From MPNP01 sp965221445 (GTDB lineage Bacteria; Pseudomonadota; Alphaproteobacteria; Rhodobacterales; Rhodobacteraceae): a DNA stretch of 64,000 nucleotides. Made by a program: the position numbers and the translations under genes. The stretch spans positions 2,108,001 to 2,172,000 of the forward strand of contig CBDCSF010000013.1 of NCBI GenBank assembly GCA_965221445.1, given 5' to 3'. Of this stretch, positions 36,509 through 46,115 are shown piece after piece; position 1 is the first letter of the stretch, and each line of letters opens with the position of its first letter. The notes beneath the pieces were generated by a model, which searched no databases, was not told the origin of the DNA, and worked only from the letters and a program-made list of their open reading frames with translations.

Positions 36509-37492
36509 TTATTGATTACCTTTAACGACCTCGCTTAAATTTTGGTCGATTTTGAAAGGTTCACAATTTTCAAGAGACAGGTTGTATCTAACTTTTTCTA
36601 CACCAGGAGGCAAGGGTGGAGATATTCTTGGGAATCCTTCAATAACTTCATAATTACTGACACTTTCCAATTGCCACCGCCGATTTTCGTAGTCATGCAT
36701 TGGATCATAACCCGTAGAATAAAGCGCCACTTCCCATTTTTCAAAAGCAGTATCTGATTTTTCAAAAATCTTACTAGTCATTTGAACATAATCATGAAGG
36801 CTTTTACCTTCTGGAATTACTGCTGAGGCAACATTCACGACTTGGAGGAAAAGTCTACAACCCTCAACATCAGCCAACTGGTCTTCTGAAGAAATTGAGA
36901 TATAAGGTCTGGCCGAAACTTTCCTGGTCTTAACCTCAATACAATTTCCAATGAGTTCAAAATCCCTTATTGATCCGGATGGGCCAGCCCATGCTTCAAT
37001 AGCGGTATCTATTCCAAGTCCTGACACTAGGTCACGAAGGCATGATAGTTCGCCAACTAGGCCACGTTGTTCTTCCAAAGTTAAATTGACATTTTTTCCA
37101 CCACGAAGCAGAAAGTGCCATCGCCTTGTACGTTGAATTGCCCTAGATAGGGCATCTTCAACATTTTCTCCTGTCTCTCCTGCCTCGACAACATTTCTGC
37201 AAAGAGTCTCGAAAATTTCAACTTGATTTTGTTCTCTTAACCCAAGTACGAAAGCCATCCCATCAGCTACTAGCCGAAAGGAAATTTCTATGTTCTTAAG
37301 TTTAGGTAAATGTATATCGGGTTTTTGAATAAATTCGGGTAATTTTAGCATAAGACCAGGCATATTGTTCTCCAGTACCACCCAGAAGAATTCCCATTTA
37401 CCTTCGAATTTTACACGGCGAGCATCTCCGATTTCAAGCTGCCCCCAAGGAGAAGGCTTGTTAAGGCTACCACTCCTCAATTTCTTCATCAT
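36509..37492 (-). CDS. PD-(D/E)XK motif protein (DUF4420)
   Basis: About 328 residues from the ATG at 37492, which overlaps the end of the Z1 gene by 26 bp; an upstream in-frame ATG exists at 37540. Residues ~180-205 hold the nuclease motif SGSIRDFELIGNCIEVKT, with the D and E-x-K residues all present. DUF4420 proteins are the presumed DNA-cutting subunit in islands that also encode Z1, AIPR and MORC-like ATPases. Cytosolic. Translationally coupled to the Z1 gene. Confidence 0.87.
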   Translation of the reverse strand: MMKKLRSGSLNKPSPWGQLEIGDARRVKFEGKWEFFWVVLENNMPGLMLKLPEFIQKPDIHLPKLKNIEISFRLVADGMAFVLGLREQNQVEIFETLCRNVVEAGETGENVEDALSRAIQRTRRWHFLLRGGKNVNLTLEEQRGLVGELSCLRDLVSGLGIDTAIEAWAGPSGSIRDFELIGNCIEVKTRKVSARPYISISSEDQLADVEGCRLFLQVVNVASAVIPEGKSLHDYVQMTSKIFEKSDTAFEKWEVALYSTGYDPMHDYENRRWQLESVSNYEVIEGFPRISPPLPPGVEKVRYNLSLENCEPFKIDQNLSEVVKGNQ

Positions 37493-40199
37493 CTTCTTCA
37501 GGTCCAAATATTTCCTTATATCTAATCGAATTGACAACATATTCTACTTGTTTTTTAGAATAAGATGTTTCCGGGAGGCTTATACCCCATGCAACCAAGG
37601 GGTCAGGAGGGATTTGCTCCGTATCTGCTTTACTTTCTTTTCCCTTAGGTGGTTTAGCCTTTATCAGGTATAGGATAAATAAACCTCTGTTCCGTACTTC
37701 CCTATAAATCCGATCCGGGAAATTGACATTTTTACTTCCATCAATTTGTTTGTTCTTAGGTTCATTCAGGTATCTTTCCTGAGCTACTAACACCTTTTTG
37801 TAGTCTACACCTGCTTCTTCTAAACCTCTAGATGCAACACGCATTCTTTTACCGCTAATGGACATAAAACCATGTTTAAGATCCTGTAATCCGACAGCTC
37901 TTTGCATGGGTATAATTTGCCATCCAAGTGAATAGTCGGGTTCTCCTTTTTTTAAACTGGGGATAAGGACATCCCATAATTTCAACTCATCCAGTTGTCT
38001 TTCACTAATATATTTTCTGATTGGGCCGGGGTCGGTAATTGTGCTTTCTCTGGCATTTCGCCAGCCCACAAGAAATTCGTCAATAAACTCCACAGGAACA
38101 TCACGAATCAATGTCCCCCACTTCGTATTTTCTTTTGAGAACTCTTGATCAAATTTTTTAATAAATTTCTTTGCCACCTGCAAATTGGAATCCAGATCAT
38201 GCTTATTTATGCTTACCTTAGATGTTTCTACAAATTTGTTTGATAATCCCACTTGTGTGACAATTCTTTGTCCGGCACCCATCTTGTTTCGAGCAGTTAC
38301 CATTAATGATGCAGGATGACTCCTGATCTCTAACCCATACATTTTAGGTGTTGCTTTGGCTTGTTCCATTTTTCTGAGTTCGTCATACAATTCCTCAGAG
38401 GCTTCAGCAATAAATGAGTACCATTCTACCGATTCTGAAGTCATCCATATCCTACACAGATCCTCATAATTATCTCGATAACCAAACCATCGACCCATCT
38501 GCATGAGAGTATCATACATCATTGAGTTACGTAGGAACCATGAAACTGTTAATCCTTCTAAAGTCAATCCTCTTGATAGGGAAAATCCACCAATAACCAC
38601 TACAGTTTGCCCACGTTTAACTGATGCGGAATAGTCCAGTTCATTCGCAGAACTGTTTACCTCAACAATTTTTGCTGAGGCAATAGCATCGTGTAACTCT
38701 TTTTGTATTTGATTCCAATCAAATTCTAAACCGGAATATTCCCTGTTCCAAACTTCATACAATTTGGCTATTTCAGGATCGCTTAATCCATTTATTTGAT
38801 TGCTTGCATTAATCCGTACCGAATTTTGAATTTGTAATAGGGATTCATGCAGTCGATTCCGAATCTGTCCTTGTAAGGCAACAAATCTGCTAGCATTAAC
38901 CAACATTGAACAATGCTGGTCCTCTTGACCACGCAAGTTTCTTATGGTTCTTGCCAAGAGAAATGTTCGAAGGGATTTGATTAAAGATCTTGGTAATACG
39001 TCTACTACATGGTCAATCTTATGCCTTATTGGTAAGACATCTTCATTGTCCGTGATGAATCTGAGCCAAGTAGGTTCCTCATAATCTGGAAGACCTAATT
39101 CAAATATCCTTGTTGGTCCAAAATAGTTGCTCGGCGCGTCAAGACCTATAATGAAATCACGGGGAAAAAGGTCCTCTTCAAACATCTCGTCATTGTTGTC
39201 AGGATCAATGAAAATATTTGCGAAAGGTGTTGCAGTATAGCCAACATAACAACTCCTGTGGAACAAGTTTAACAGGTCTCTGATTTGGCCGTTGATTTTA
39301 GTAGTGTCGTCTTTAGAGTATTTTGTATTGATTGATGCATTATCAGCTTCATCATCAATTAGAAGCATGGGTTGATCAATCATTTCATGATTTCCACGAG
39401 TACTGTTATCCCGTAACCATCCAATAAGGTTTTGAAGTGTGATGTGGTTTTTCTTAACAACAAGGATTACAGGAACCTTGTAAGAGTCAATCTCACTTGT
39501 ATTCGTATTAGCTGTTTCGCTATTAAAATCCTTTAAAGTATTCGTAAGACTTACTGGTGTATTCCGACTGTCAAATTCACCTACACCGATTACATGTCTA
39601 TAGCCACCAAATAATCCTGCATTGGATTTTCCAGTATCCCTTCCAATGAAACCCTCGTCAATCCTTGCTTGTGTTTGATTTCGCAGATTGTTACTAAGGC
39701 CCGCGATCACTATTATTAGTCGGTATCCAGCATCTGCTGCTTTGCAAATAAGACCAGTATAGTTTGCTGTCTTACCACTTTGTACCTCGCCGACAACCAT
39801 TCCACGTCGGTCCCATTGACTGGTTAATCTTGGATTACCAAGTCTATCCAAGATTTTTTCAGTAACCCTATCAATTGATATTACAACATCACTAGGTAAT
39901 CCCTTGAATTTCAAAAGATTTAGGTATCTGTTCCAATAAAATGGATCAATCTCTCTTTTTGCTTCATCTAGCCAAGGTTTGAAATCTGAACTGTCTACAA
40001 CCGCTTCTAATCCTGCTTTGATTCCCTGTTTGGTTTCTATTTCGCGAGCAATTCTTTCGAGTTCATCATCTCCGAGGTCGGGTGCAAAAACTAGTGCAGT
40101 ATCTTGGACCAATTTTCGTAACTCACCTCCAGTTTTCTTTTTTTCGCCGACCTGAACAGCTTGAACAATACTAAGTACTTTTTCGCGGGGGGTTATCAT
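37467..40199 (-). CDS. Z1-domain superfamily II helicase-like protein
   Basis: 910 residues. Walker A GEVQSGKT lies at 137-144, then ANYTGLICKAADAGYRLIIVIAGLSNNLRNQTQ, in parts typical of Z1. Walker B is MLLIDDEADNAS, VGYTATPFANIFIDP follows, and motif VI is MQMGRWFGYR near residue 580, preceded by SLSRGLTLEGLTVSWF. Z1 proteins are DNA-dependent ATPase candidates joined with a MORC/MutL-type ATPase. The gene overlaps the MORC gene by 4 bp at its start, so the two are translated together. Confidence 0.92.
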   Translation of the reverse strand: MITPREKVLSIVQAVQVGEKKKTGGELRKLVQDTALVFAPDLGDDELERIAREIETKQGIKAGLEAVVDSSDFKPWLDEAKREIDPFYWNRYLNLLKFKGLPSDVVISIDRVTEKILDRLGNPRLTSQWDRRGMVVGEVQSGKTANYTGLICKAADAGYRLIIVIAGLSNNLRNQTQARIDEGFIGRDTGKSNAGLFGGYRHVIGVGEFDSRNTPVSLTNTLKDFNSETANTNTSEIDSYKVPVILVVKKNHITLQNLIGWLRDNSTRGNHEMIDQPMLLIDDEADNASINTKYSKDDTTKINGQIRDLLNLFHRSCYVGYTATPFANIFIDPDNNDEMFEEDLFPRDFIIGLDAPSNYFGPTRIFELGLPDYEEPTWLRFITDNEDVLPIRHKIDHVVDVLPRSLIKSLRTFLLARTIRNLRGQEDQHCSMLVNASRFVALQGQIRNRLHESLLQIQNSVRINASNQINGLSDPEIAKLYEVWNREYSGLEFDWNQIQKELHDAIASAKIVEVNSSANELDYSASVKRGQTVVVIGGFSLSRGLTLEGLTVSWFLRNSMMYDTLMQMGRWFGYRDNYEDLCRIWMTSESVEWYSFIAEASEELYDELRKMEQAKATPKMYGLEIRSHPASLMVTARNKMGAGQRIVTQVGLSNKFVETSKVSINKHDLDSNLQVAKKFIKKFDQEFSKENTKWGTLIRDVPVEFIDEFLVGWRNARESTITDPGPIRKYISERQLDELKLWDVLIPSLKKGEPDYSLGWQIIPMQRAVGLQDLKHGFMSISGKRMRVASRGLEEAGVDYKKVLVAQERYLNEPKNKQIDGSKNVNFPDRIYREVRNRGLFILYLIKAKPPKGKESKADTEQIPPDPLVAWGISLPETSYSKKQVEYVVNSIRYKEIFGPEEDDEEIEEW

Positions 40200-41701
40200 G
40201 ATTCCTTTTCGACAAAATAATCTTCAAGATATTTAGTCGCTATATCCCAATTTGACCTAAACACCGGATGGCACTGTAGAGCATCCAAAATATCTTCTTT
40301 TGAAATATTGTTTTTATTCAGGGCATCCACCAAGGTAAAAACAAGATTCCCAAGATCTTTGAAGTCTACTTCATCTGCAACCACAGCCTCAGCATTACCA
40401 GCAAATTCTGCATGTAATGCATCAATAGGAAGTCCGGTACCAATTAATTTTAAACACTGTTCAAATTCTTGTCGGAATTCTTGTGGTAATTTCTCAGAAA
40501 ACATACTGAAAACGGGATGACCAAGATTTGGTCTGAATATAACATTGTTATCTGTTTTAATTCTGTTCCAAAGGGGATAACGAGTTTGCTCAACAAGAAC
40601 ATTTCCTTTCCTTCTGTATGTTCGCTTTGAAGAAACACCCAATCGTTCTGTAATTCTCTTGAGTCTATCTCTAACTCCTAGTGGCAATTGTGCGGATGCT
40701 TTCTTTACATCAATTTTCCACTCCGAGTCCATAGTATTGGGTATGTTAATGGCAACACGGCATAGTTTGGTAAGCTCTGTCTGTTTTGCTAGACCGAGCC
40801 AACTTCCAGCGATAATCAGACGCTTCTCCCGATAGACATAAAATCCTTGGGTTCGCAAATGACCTTTGGGGCCTCCTAGTTCATCCCATTCTTCTTGGGT
40901 CATCTTATTGTGATGTGGTAAGGTGTAACAGCGATAGGAAACCGTTCTATTATTTGATTTCAAGGTTTCTTCTGGACCAAGTTGGGTGGCCAAATGTTTT
41001 GAGGCCATGGGGTCTATTGGTTCCAGAATTCGTCCGTTTAATGTAATTTTGAGAGGAGGACTCGGCCCCTCCAGAAATTTGTGAAATACAAGTCTCAAAT
41101 GATACTCGGAACGAGCTAGTTCCGAGTTGATATGTGCGATTAACTTTTTCCTATTTTTTTTCACTCCTCCTGAAAGCCGATCAAGTTTTTGCCAAATTAC
41201 GACAGTACCTGAATTGTTTCGTAAATTAATTCCTTTAACAATGTTCGAACCTTCGATTAGTTCCAAATCCCATTCGTTACAATTGGCAACATGATCAAGA
41301 TCCCAACGGGCACATGAGGATTTTCCATTTTTTCGTGTCAAAACGGCAAGTTTTCTGCATTGAGAAAAACTTGCGCTTTTCAAACCCAATCCAAATCGTC
41401 CTAGGTCCTTTGAGGCTCTTTCTTCCCTTGGATTTTTGGAACCGAGGCGCATAGCCTCCACCAGTTCATCCTCAGTCATGCCGACACCATCATCCTTTAT
41501 GGCAATCCAGGGATCATCGGAGAAAGTTTCAGTTATTATTTCGACATTACTTGAACCCGCAGTTATGGAATTGTCAATAATGTCTGCAAGGGCAGTTTCA
41601 AGATTGTAACCAAAATCCCTCATCCCTTCGATTAAAGCAGATGCGTTTGGTGGAATTATTTTACCCCGTGAATCAGTACCACTAGAATCATATTTCAACA
41701 T
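40196..41701 (-). CDS. MORC/MutL-like GHKL ATPase of a restriction island
   Basis: 501 residues. The GHKL ATP site is complete: ALADIIDNSITAG (Asn-Mg motif, ~39-51), AIKDDGVGMTEDEL, and RFGLGLKSASFSQC (lid). The second half (KIDVKKASAQLPLGVRDRLKRI) is the S5 fold with its conserved lysine. Bacterial MORC-like ATPases of this kind were found by comparative genomics next to Dcm, Vsr, Z1 and AIPR proteins, and are thought to power DNA translocation or loop capture. First gene of the four-gene block. Confidence 0.9.
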   Translation of the reverse strand: MLKYDSSGTDSRGKIIPPNASALIEGMRDFGYNLETALADIIDNSITAGSSNVEIITETFSDDPWIAIKDDGVGMTEDELVEAMRLGSKNPREERASKDLGRFGLGLKSASFSQCRKLAVLTRKNGKSSCARWDLDHVANCNEWDLELIEGSNIVKGINLRNNSGTVVIWQKLDRLSGGVKKNRKKLIAHINSELARSEYHLRLVFHKFLEGPSPPLKITLNGRILEPIDPMASKHLATQLGPEETLKSNNRTVSYRCYTLPHHNKMTQEEWDELGGPKGHLRTQGFYVYREKRLIIAGSWLGLAKQTELTKLCRVAINIPNTMDSEWKIDVKKASAQLPLGVRDRLKRITERLGVSSKRTYRRKGNVLVEQTRYPLWNRIKTDNNVIFRPNLGHPVFSMFSEKLPQEFRQEFEQCLKLIGTGLPIDALHAEFAGNAEAVVADEVDFKDLGNLVFTLVDALNKNNISKEDILDALQCHPVFRSNWDIATKYLEDYFVEKES

Positions 41702-41978
41702 TGAGAAATATCTGTATTTATTTCCGGTTATGATAAATTCTATTGGCTAAATAATCATCTGGGAAAAAATTGGAAGTTTGAAGGGTATTAATATGATTCC
41801 TCTAAGAAAGACTTCCTGCCAATCACCAAAGTCCATTACACATCATTTCTGATTTGATTGTGGATACAGTTTGTATTTAGCAACCTAATAAAATTTTGGA
41901 TTAGATTCGGAATAGGGAGTATGATTTTGCCTTATGTTATCTGGCTCAACATGGCTTGAAAAAGGCAACGGCCAATAA

Positions 41979-42992
41979 TTATTCAAGCGTAATTCCATCA
42001 AAAATTATACCCTCAACTTGATCATTTGAATACCTCAATTCATCAAGGCTTATCCAATTGGCATCCTCAGGACGTTTCACCTGCCAATATTTCCAACCGT
42101 TCAAACTAGGATTCGTACCGTCCTTTGTTCGTGCTGAATCTCCAGCTGCAGTTGAGGGACTTTTATACAAATTTCCATTAACTTCCCATAGTCCATTCTT
42201 TACTATTCCTGCATATCTATTGCCACGATAATACATTTGTAATTGTGTACCTTCGGGAAGAGTTACTCCTTTACCGATCCAAGGTTTAGAATCTTTGTGT
42301 GTGGGTTTTCCAATTTCAATAAGTGCTCCTTGGTTCTTAAGAAAGGATTCAGTAAAACCTATATCCGGTCTGATTCCACATTCATTCTCGACTTTCTCAA
42401 TCAGTAGATCTCGAAGAATCATATTAGGCTCTTCAAGAAGTGTCTTATATACATTTTTAAGGATACCATTTGCTTTTTTTTGCCTCATATTCCTTGCATG
42501 TTGTTGAAAAGCCTTATCTCTAGATTTCCCCGATAAAACGTTAGACTTCAGAAGGAAATCATTGAATGATTCTAAATTCTTTTGGAATTTACTTTCGTTT
42601 TCCAATTGCAAACTAATAAAAAGGCTAGCCGATGGGATACCTTCAACGAAACGATAAAAGTCCCACTGATTACCATCTGTCAAGATAAAAAATGAAATCA
42701 TATGATTAGGCTGAAATCCCGGTAGGGAATTTTGTTCCCTATAATCATCAATTATCAGCTTAGTCTTGATCAATATCTGTGGTTTTTCACTGTCAAAAAG
42801 TACATAGTCGAACAAATCACTTGCAATTTCGCACTTGGGTCTGAAAGCTTTAGGATCTGAATCGTCCCAACCCAATTCACGAAGGATTGGTAGAATTACA
42901 GCCTGCTTAATTTGGGCCATGTTGTCAAATTCTTCGTGTTTAAGGCGTGAAATTGAAGTTTTTAAAATCTTTTCTAAATGCATTTGAAACAT
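41979..42992 (-). CDS. HsdR_N-like protein with C-terminal RAMA domain; nuclease motif degenerate
   Basis: 337 residues. Residues ~20-140 follow the type I restriction R-subunit N-terminal fold (QAVILPILRELGWD, FDYVLFDSEKPQILIKTK, FFILTDGNQWDFY). At the catalytic position the usual LIEAK is LIKTK, so the glutamate is replaced and cutting is doubtful. The C-terminus (ITL-like GVTLPEGTQLQMYYRGNRYAGIV ... SLNGWKYWQVKRP) is a RAMA domain, a module predicted to read modified DNA. It is separate from the MORC block (277-bp gap) but same strand. Confidence 0.75.
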   Translation of the reverse strand: MFQMHLEKILKTSISRLKHEEFDNMAQIKQAVILPILRELGWDDSDPKAFRPKCEIASDLFDYVLFDSEKPQILIKTKLIIDDYREQNSLPGFQPNHMISFFILTDGNQWDFYRFVEGIPSASLFISLQLENESKFQKNLESFNDFLLKSNVLSGKSRDKAFQQHARNMRQKKANGILKNVYKTLLEEPNMILRDLLIEKVENECGIRPDIGFTESFLKNQGALIEIGKPTHKDSKPWIGKGVTLPEGTQLQMYYRGNRYAGIVKNGLWEVNGNLYKSPSTAAGDSARTKDGTNPSLNGWKYWQVKRPEDANWISLDELRYSNDQVEGIIFDGITLE

Positions 42993-43485
42993 TCCTCATA
43001 CACAATCAAAGTGAATATAATTGTAAGGACAACATTGTCAAAAAGTGTTCTGGTCACTACGACTTGCCAAAGTGATGATATGATAAACAGTAATTTCGAC
43101 CAAGCTGTACAGGGAAGGAACCCAAAGGTCTATTCAATTAGAGGAGTTTGATCACAAGGCAAACTTTATATCAAACCATTTGTCAAAACTTGGATTAATC
43201 TGAAAACTTCTTAGGAGCAATTGTGATCTTTGGTTTTTGGAAATGAAGTACTATGACTTATAAGTTGTATTGGAATAATTTCCCCAAAATCATGTAATTG
43301 TTTTGTTGAAAAACCCTATTCAATAAATGGATCCATCAAGCTACCCCTTTTGTTATTCAAAAATAAATGGTGAAAAAATTGACATATTTTAGACCCGAAC
43401 TTTGCTTGATGTTTATTTCGCTCCTTACTAGTTTGCTTTAAAATACCCCCGCTGTAGGAATTCATTATAAATAAAGGGTAAAACG
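42993..43485. other. Intergenic stretch without a gene
   Basis: 493 AT-rich bases between the divergent RAMA protein gene and the PD-(D/E)XK candidate. No small gene, hairpin or repeat of note was found. A leftward 109-codon frame at 43316-43645 overlaps the nuclease candidate and looks like a shadow. Confidence 0.4.
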
Positions 43486-44232
43486 ATGGTAAAACTACTA
43501 GATGGCACTTGTGGGAAAAATGATATAGTAGCCATTCTTCGTCAAATACAGAAAAATTGTCCAAATCCAAGTACGAATTCGAAAAAATTGTGGAAACTCC
43601 GTCGAAAAACGAAAATGTCCAAAAAAAATTGCTCCCCAGAAGCATTACTTGAGAGATCTGTTACTTTGCTGACCAAAAATGATCATATGAATGATTGGTA
43701 CAATCAATGTCCAATTGCCTCTGGTATAGGTGGACCGAAAAAAAACAAACGCAGGTGTATAGATCTCGTCCAATGGGATCCAAAGAAACAGAGATTGTGT
43801 TTAACAGAATTGAAATGGGACAGCGATAATCCCAAAGAGGCAGTGCAACAGATTCTCCGTTATGGAGCAATTTATCTTTATTGTCGAAGGCATCAGGACA
43901 AGCTTAATTTTTTTGACGATAAACTGATGTCAGCCACAAATATAGTACTGAAGGTTGTCGCCCCAGAAAAATATTATACCGATCATGGACAACGTGGAGG
44001 AGTCCTTAATTGCTTAAAAAAAGCAAGGGAAAGCATACATCTAATCAATAATGAACCAGAAATGAAGGGTCTTACATTTTCATTGGATGTACTATCCTTA
44101 CCCAAATGGTTCTACCCATTACCTTTCAGAAATTACAAGGAAGTTTATCAAGCTTGTGGCAAAGAATTGACAAGGGATGGAATAAGTGTCATCAAGGCTT
44201 TCAATGGATTAAGCCCTGCTTATCCAGAATAA
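43486..44232 (+). CDS. Putative PD-(D/E)XK nuclease-fold protein
   Basis: 248 residues from the ATG at 43486, behind AAAGGG. Around residue 87 the sequence CIDLVQWDPKKQRLCLTELKW has the D and E-x-K spacing of a PD-(D/E)XK active site, followed by the helix NPKEAVQQILRYGAIYLYC with the Q often found after such sites. The first ~50 residues are basic. I recognise no named family. It lies at the edge of the defence island, just before a tiny proline-rich frame and a small membrane protein. Confidence 0.65.
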   Translation: MVKLLDGTCGKNDIVAILRQIQKNCPNPSTNSKKLWKLRRKTKMSKKNCSPEALLERSVTLLTKNDHMNDWYNQCPIASGIGGPKKNKRRCIDLVQWDPKKQRLCLTELKWDSDNPKEAVQQILRYGAIYLYCRRHQDKLNFFDDKLMSATNIVLKVVAPEKYYTDHGQRGGVLNCLKKARESIHLINNEPEMKGLTFSLDVLSLPKWFYPLPFRNYKEVYQACGKELTRDGISVIKAFNGLSPAYPE

Positions 44233-44441
44233 GAAGGGAAAGAAAGGTGAACTAGATGAACTTTACTGTGAAAACTTGGAACTTGGAAAGAGTAATTCAC
44301 AACGCAGCAGACAACAGGGAAAATGCTGCCTTAACTATTGATTGCTAGGATAGAATCAAGTAAACTATATCAGATAAATATCCTCACCAAGGTACAAATT
44401 TGGTAGGGAAAGATACTGCCTCAAACTTATGGATTTGTGAA

Positions 44442-44540
44442 ATGAGCAAAGACAAGGAAACACCAAGTAAACCGCCTCATCCAGGAACCCAACCTGTTCC
44501 TACCAAGCAAGAGGTACCGCCAGGGTCTAAAAAAATATGA
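44442..44540 (+). CDS. Tiny proline-rich protein (putative)
   Basis: 32 residues from the ATG at 44442 to TGA at 44538-44540, with the hydrophilic sequence MSKDKETPSKPPHPGTQPVP and a C-terminal KQEVPPGSKKI. No clear ribosome site. The even Pro/Lys composition is unlike random frames, and small proline-rich proteins of this kind occur beside some defence genes. Its end overlaps the end of the membrane-protein gene on the other strand by 14 bp. Real translation is uncertain. Confidence 0.3.
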   Translation: MSKDKETPSKPPHPGTQPVPTKQEVPPGSKKI

Positions 44541-44997
44541 TGAAATGCAAAAATAAACATGTTATGATTTGAATAAAGGTTATTTTGTAGAGCCTGCTGA
44601 GGTAAGTAGCCTTGTGGGATAGTTTTACCCTATTCTTTTCAATGGCTTTGGAATACCCTTGTAACAATTTATTTACCAACATATCAGCATCAGCGGACTG
44701 ATATAGTTTTTCGTATTCCACGACCCCATCTGGAGAAAACGGTCTAAACCACTCTGATGGTATAAGTACCTTGCCTGCAAAAAATATTCCCAAAATAAAT
44801 TCCAACCCGACTATGGCAATTGTAAGTGTGTTAGTAAAATCAATAGCATTAATAAGCGCAAGGTTTAAAGCAAGGCATCCTGCCGTCTTTATTCCGAAAT
44901 CTCTGTTCCTTGCATTTTGGTCAGAAATTTCGTCTTTACATACCTCTAGAAGTATGTCCAACTTAGCGGATAATTTATCATCTGCTGAGTCATTCAT
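44527..44997 (-). CDS. Small membrane protein, possible SLATT/Pycsar-TM-like effector
   Basis: 156 residues from the ATG at 44997, with AAGGA upstream. A charged N-terminal helix (DKLSAKLDILLEVCKDEIS) is followed by a paired membrane hairpin (~40-80: IKTAGCLALNLALINAI, TIAIVGLEFILGIFFAG), a loop, and a third segment at the C-terminus (ITFIQIITCLFLHFIIFF) after a Lys/Arg-rich helix. This order resembles the membrane effector domains of CBASS/Pycsar-type systems, but no cyclase gene is nearby. I make no firm family claim. Confidence 0.6.
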   Translation of the reverse strand: MNDSADDKLSAKLDILLEVCKDEISDQNARNRDFGIKTAGCLALNLALINAIDFTNTLTIAIVGLEFILGIFFAGKVLIPSEWFRPFSPDGVVEYEKLYQSADADMLVNKLLQGYSKAIEKNRVKLSHKATYLSRLYKITFIQIITCLFLHFIIFF

Positions 44998-45080
44998 ACT
45001 TAATACCAGTTCCTTTAAACATAAAATCTTGAATGCCAACAAAATATTACTTATCAGTTATAAAAAGAAAGTAGTTTTAT

Positions 45081-45974
45081 ATGAGCAACGAACAACGCCT
45101 TAATTTGGCGATTCAGAAAAGTGGCCGACTGGCAGATGAATCACGTGCTCTGCTCGAGCGTTGCGGTATTGACTTACTGAAAAGTAAGGATCAGCTCGTT
45201 TGTAAGGCTCAGAATTTCCCCCTTGATGTCTTTTTTGTAAGGGTTAACGATATTCCAACATTCGTGGCAACGAACGCCTGCCATATTGGAATAATTAGCC
45301 AGAATATATTGCTCAATGAACAGTCCATCACTTCAAGTACCCGACTGAAAAGTATTCAGACACTCATGGAATTGGGCTTTGGACGATGCCGATTATCACT
45401 AGCCGTCCCCAACTCTTATAATTATCAAGGTATAAAGGAATTTGAGGGCAAGCGGATTGCAACATCCTATCAGGGATTGCTCAAGGAATACCTCGAGAAG
45501 CAGGATGTGAATTGTGGTATTGTACCAATGCAGGGAGCAGTCGAAATTGCCCCTCGAATGGGAATGGCCGACGCGATTTGTGATCTGGTTTCAACCGGTA
45601 CAACACTGGCCATAAACGGCCTCAAGGAAGTTGAAACAATATTTGAAAGTCAATCCGTTCTGATCAGGAACAATAACCTGAACTCTGCCCAGGAAGATCT
45701 CCTGGAAAGATTGATGCTACGGCTACGAAGTGTCCAGGAAGCCAAGAAAAGCAAATACATCATGCTCCACTGCTCAATTGAAAGGCTGGAGGAGATCAAG
45801 TCAGTTCTACCAGGTTCGGAAGCACCAACCATTCTTTCCCTGCAAGGTCGGGATGACCTTGTTGCTGTACATGCAGTTTGTGATGAGGGTGTTTTTTGGA
45901 ATACCATGGAGGATTTGAAGGCTATGGGTGCCAGTTCCATCATGGTTTTGCCAATTGAAAAAATGCTTGATTGA
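45081..45974 (+). CDS. hisG: ATP phosphoribosyltransferase HisG (long form)
   Basis: 297 residues, which is the long, self-sufficient form with its own C-terminal histidine-binding domain. It catalyses the first step, ATP plus PRPP to phosphoribosyl-ATP. Visible: NLAIQKSGRLADES at the start, NFPLDVFFVRVNDIPTFV, the PRPP-binding DAICDLVSTGTTLAINGLKEV, and the C-terminal regulatory part from ~225 (MLHCSIERLEEIKSVLPG, VLPIEKML). Many Alphaproteobacteria have the short HisG with HisZ, so this type is unexpected if the host is one. First gene of the operon. Confidence 0.95.
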   Translation: MSNEQRLNLAIQKSGRLADESRALLERCGIDLLKSKDQLVCKAQNFPLDVFFVRVNDIPTFVATNACHIGIISQNILLNEQSITSSTRLKSIQTLMELGFGRCRLSLAVPNSYNYQGIKEFEGKRIATSYQGLLKEYLEKQDVNCGIVPMQGAVEIAPRMGMADAICDLVSTGTTLAINGLKEVETIFESQSVLIRNNNLNSAQEDLLERLMLRLRSVQEAKKSKYIMLHCSIERLEEIKSVLPGSEAPTILSLQGRDDLVAVHAVCDEGVFWNTMEDLKAMGASSIMVLPIEKMLD

Positions 45975-46115
45975 ACATTACAATGTTCCAATCCCAACAA
46001 TCTGACAATCCTACTAACGCACAGAGAGTGTTCAAGTAGACAGTTCAATTTCAACAGATTTGACTTATATCCCAAAGACTGATTTCATTCCCAACCCATT
46101 TGAGGACAAGCAGTA

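Noticed and set aside
44527..44997. Calling the membrane protein a Pycsar or CBASS effector outright
   Set aside because: The helix layout fits, but no cyclase gene or other signalling partner is nearby and no sequence signature is decisive.
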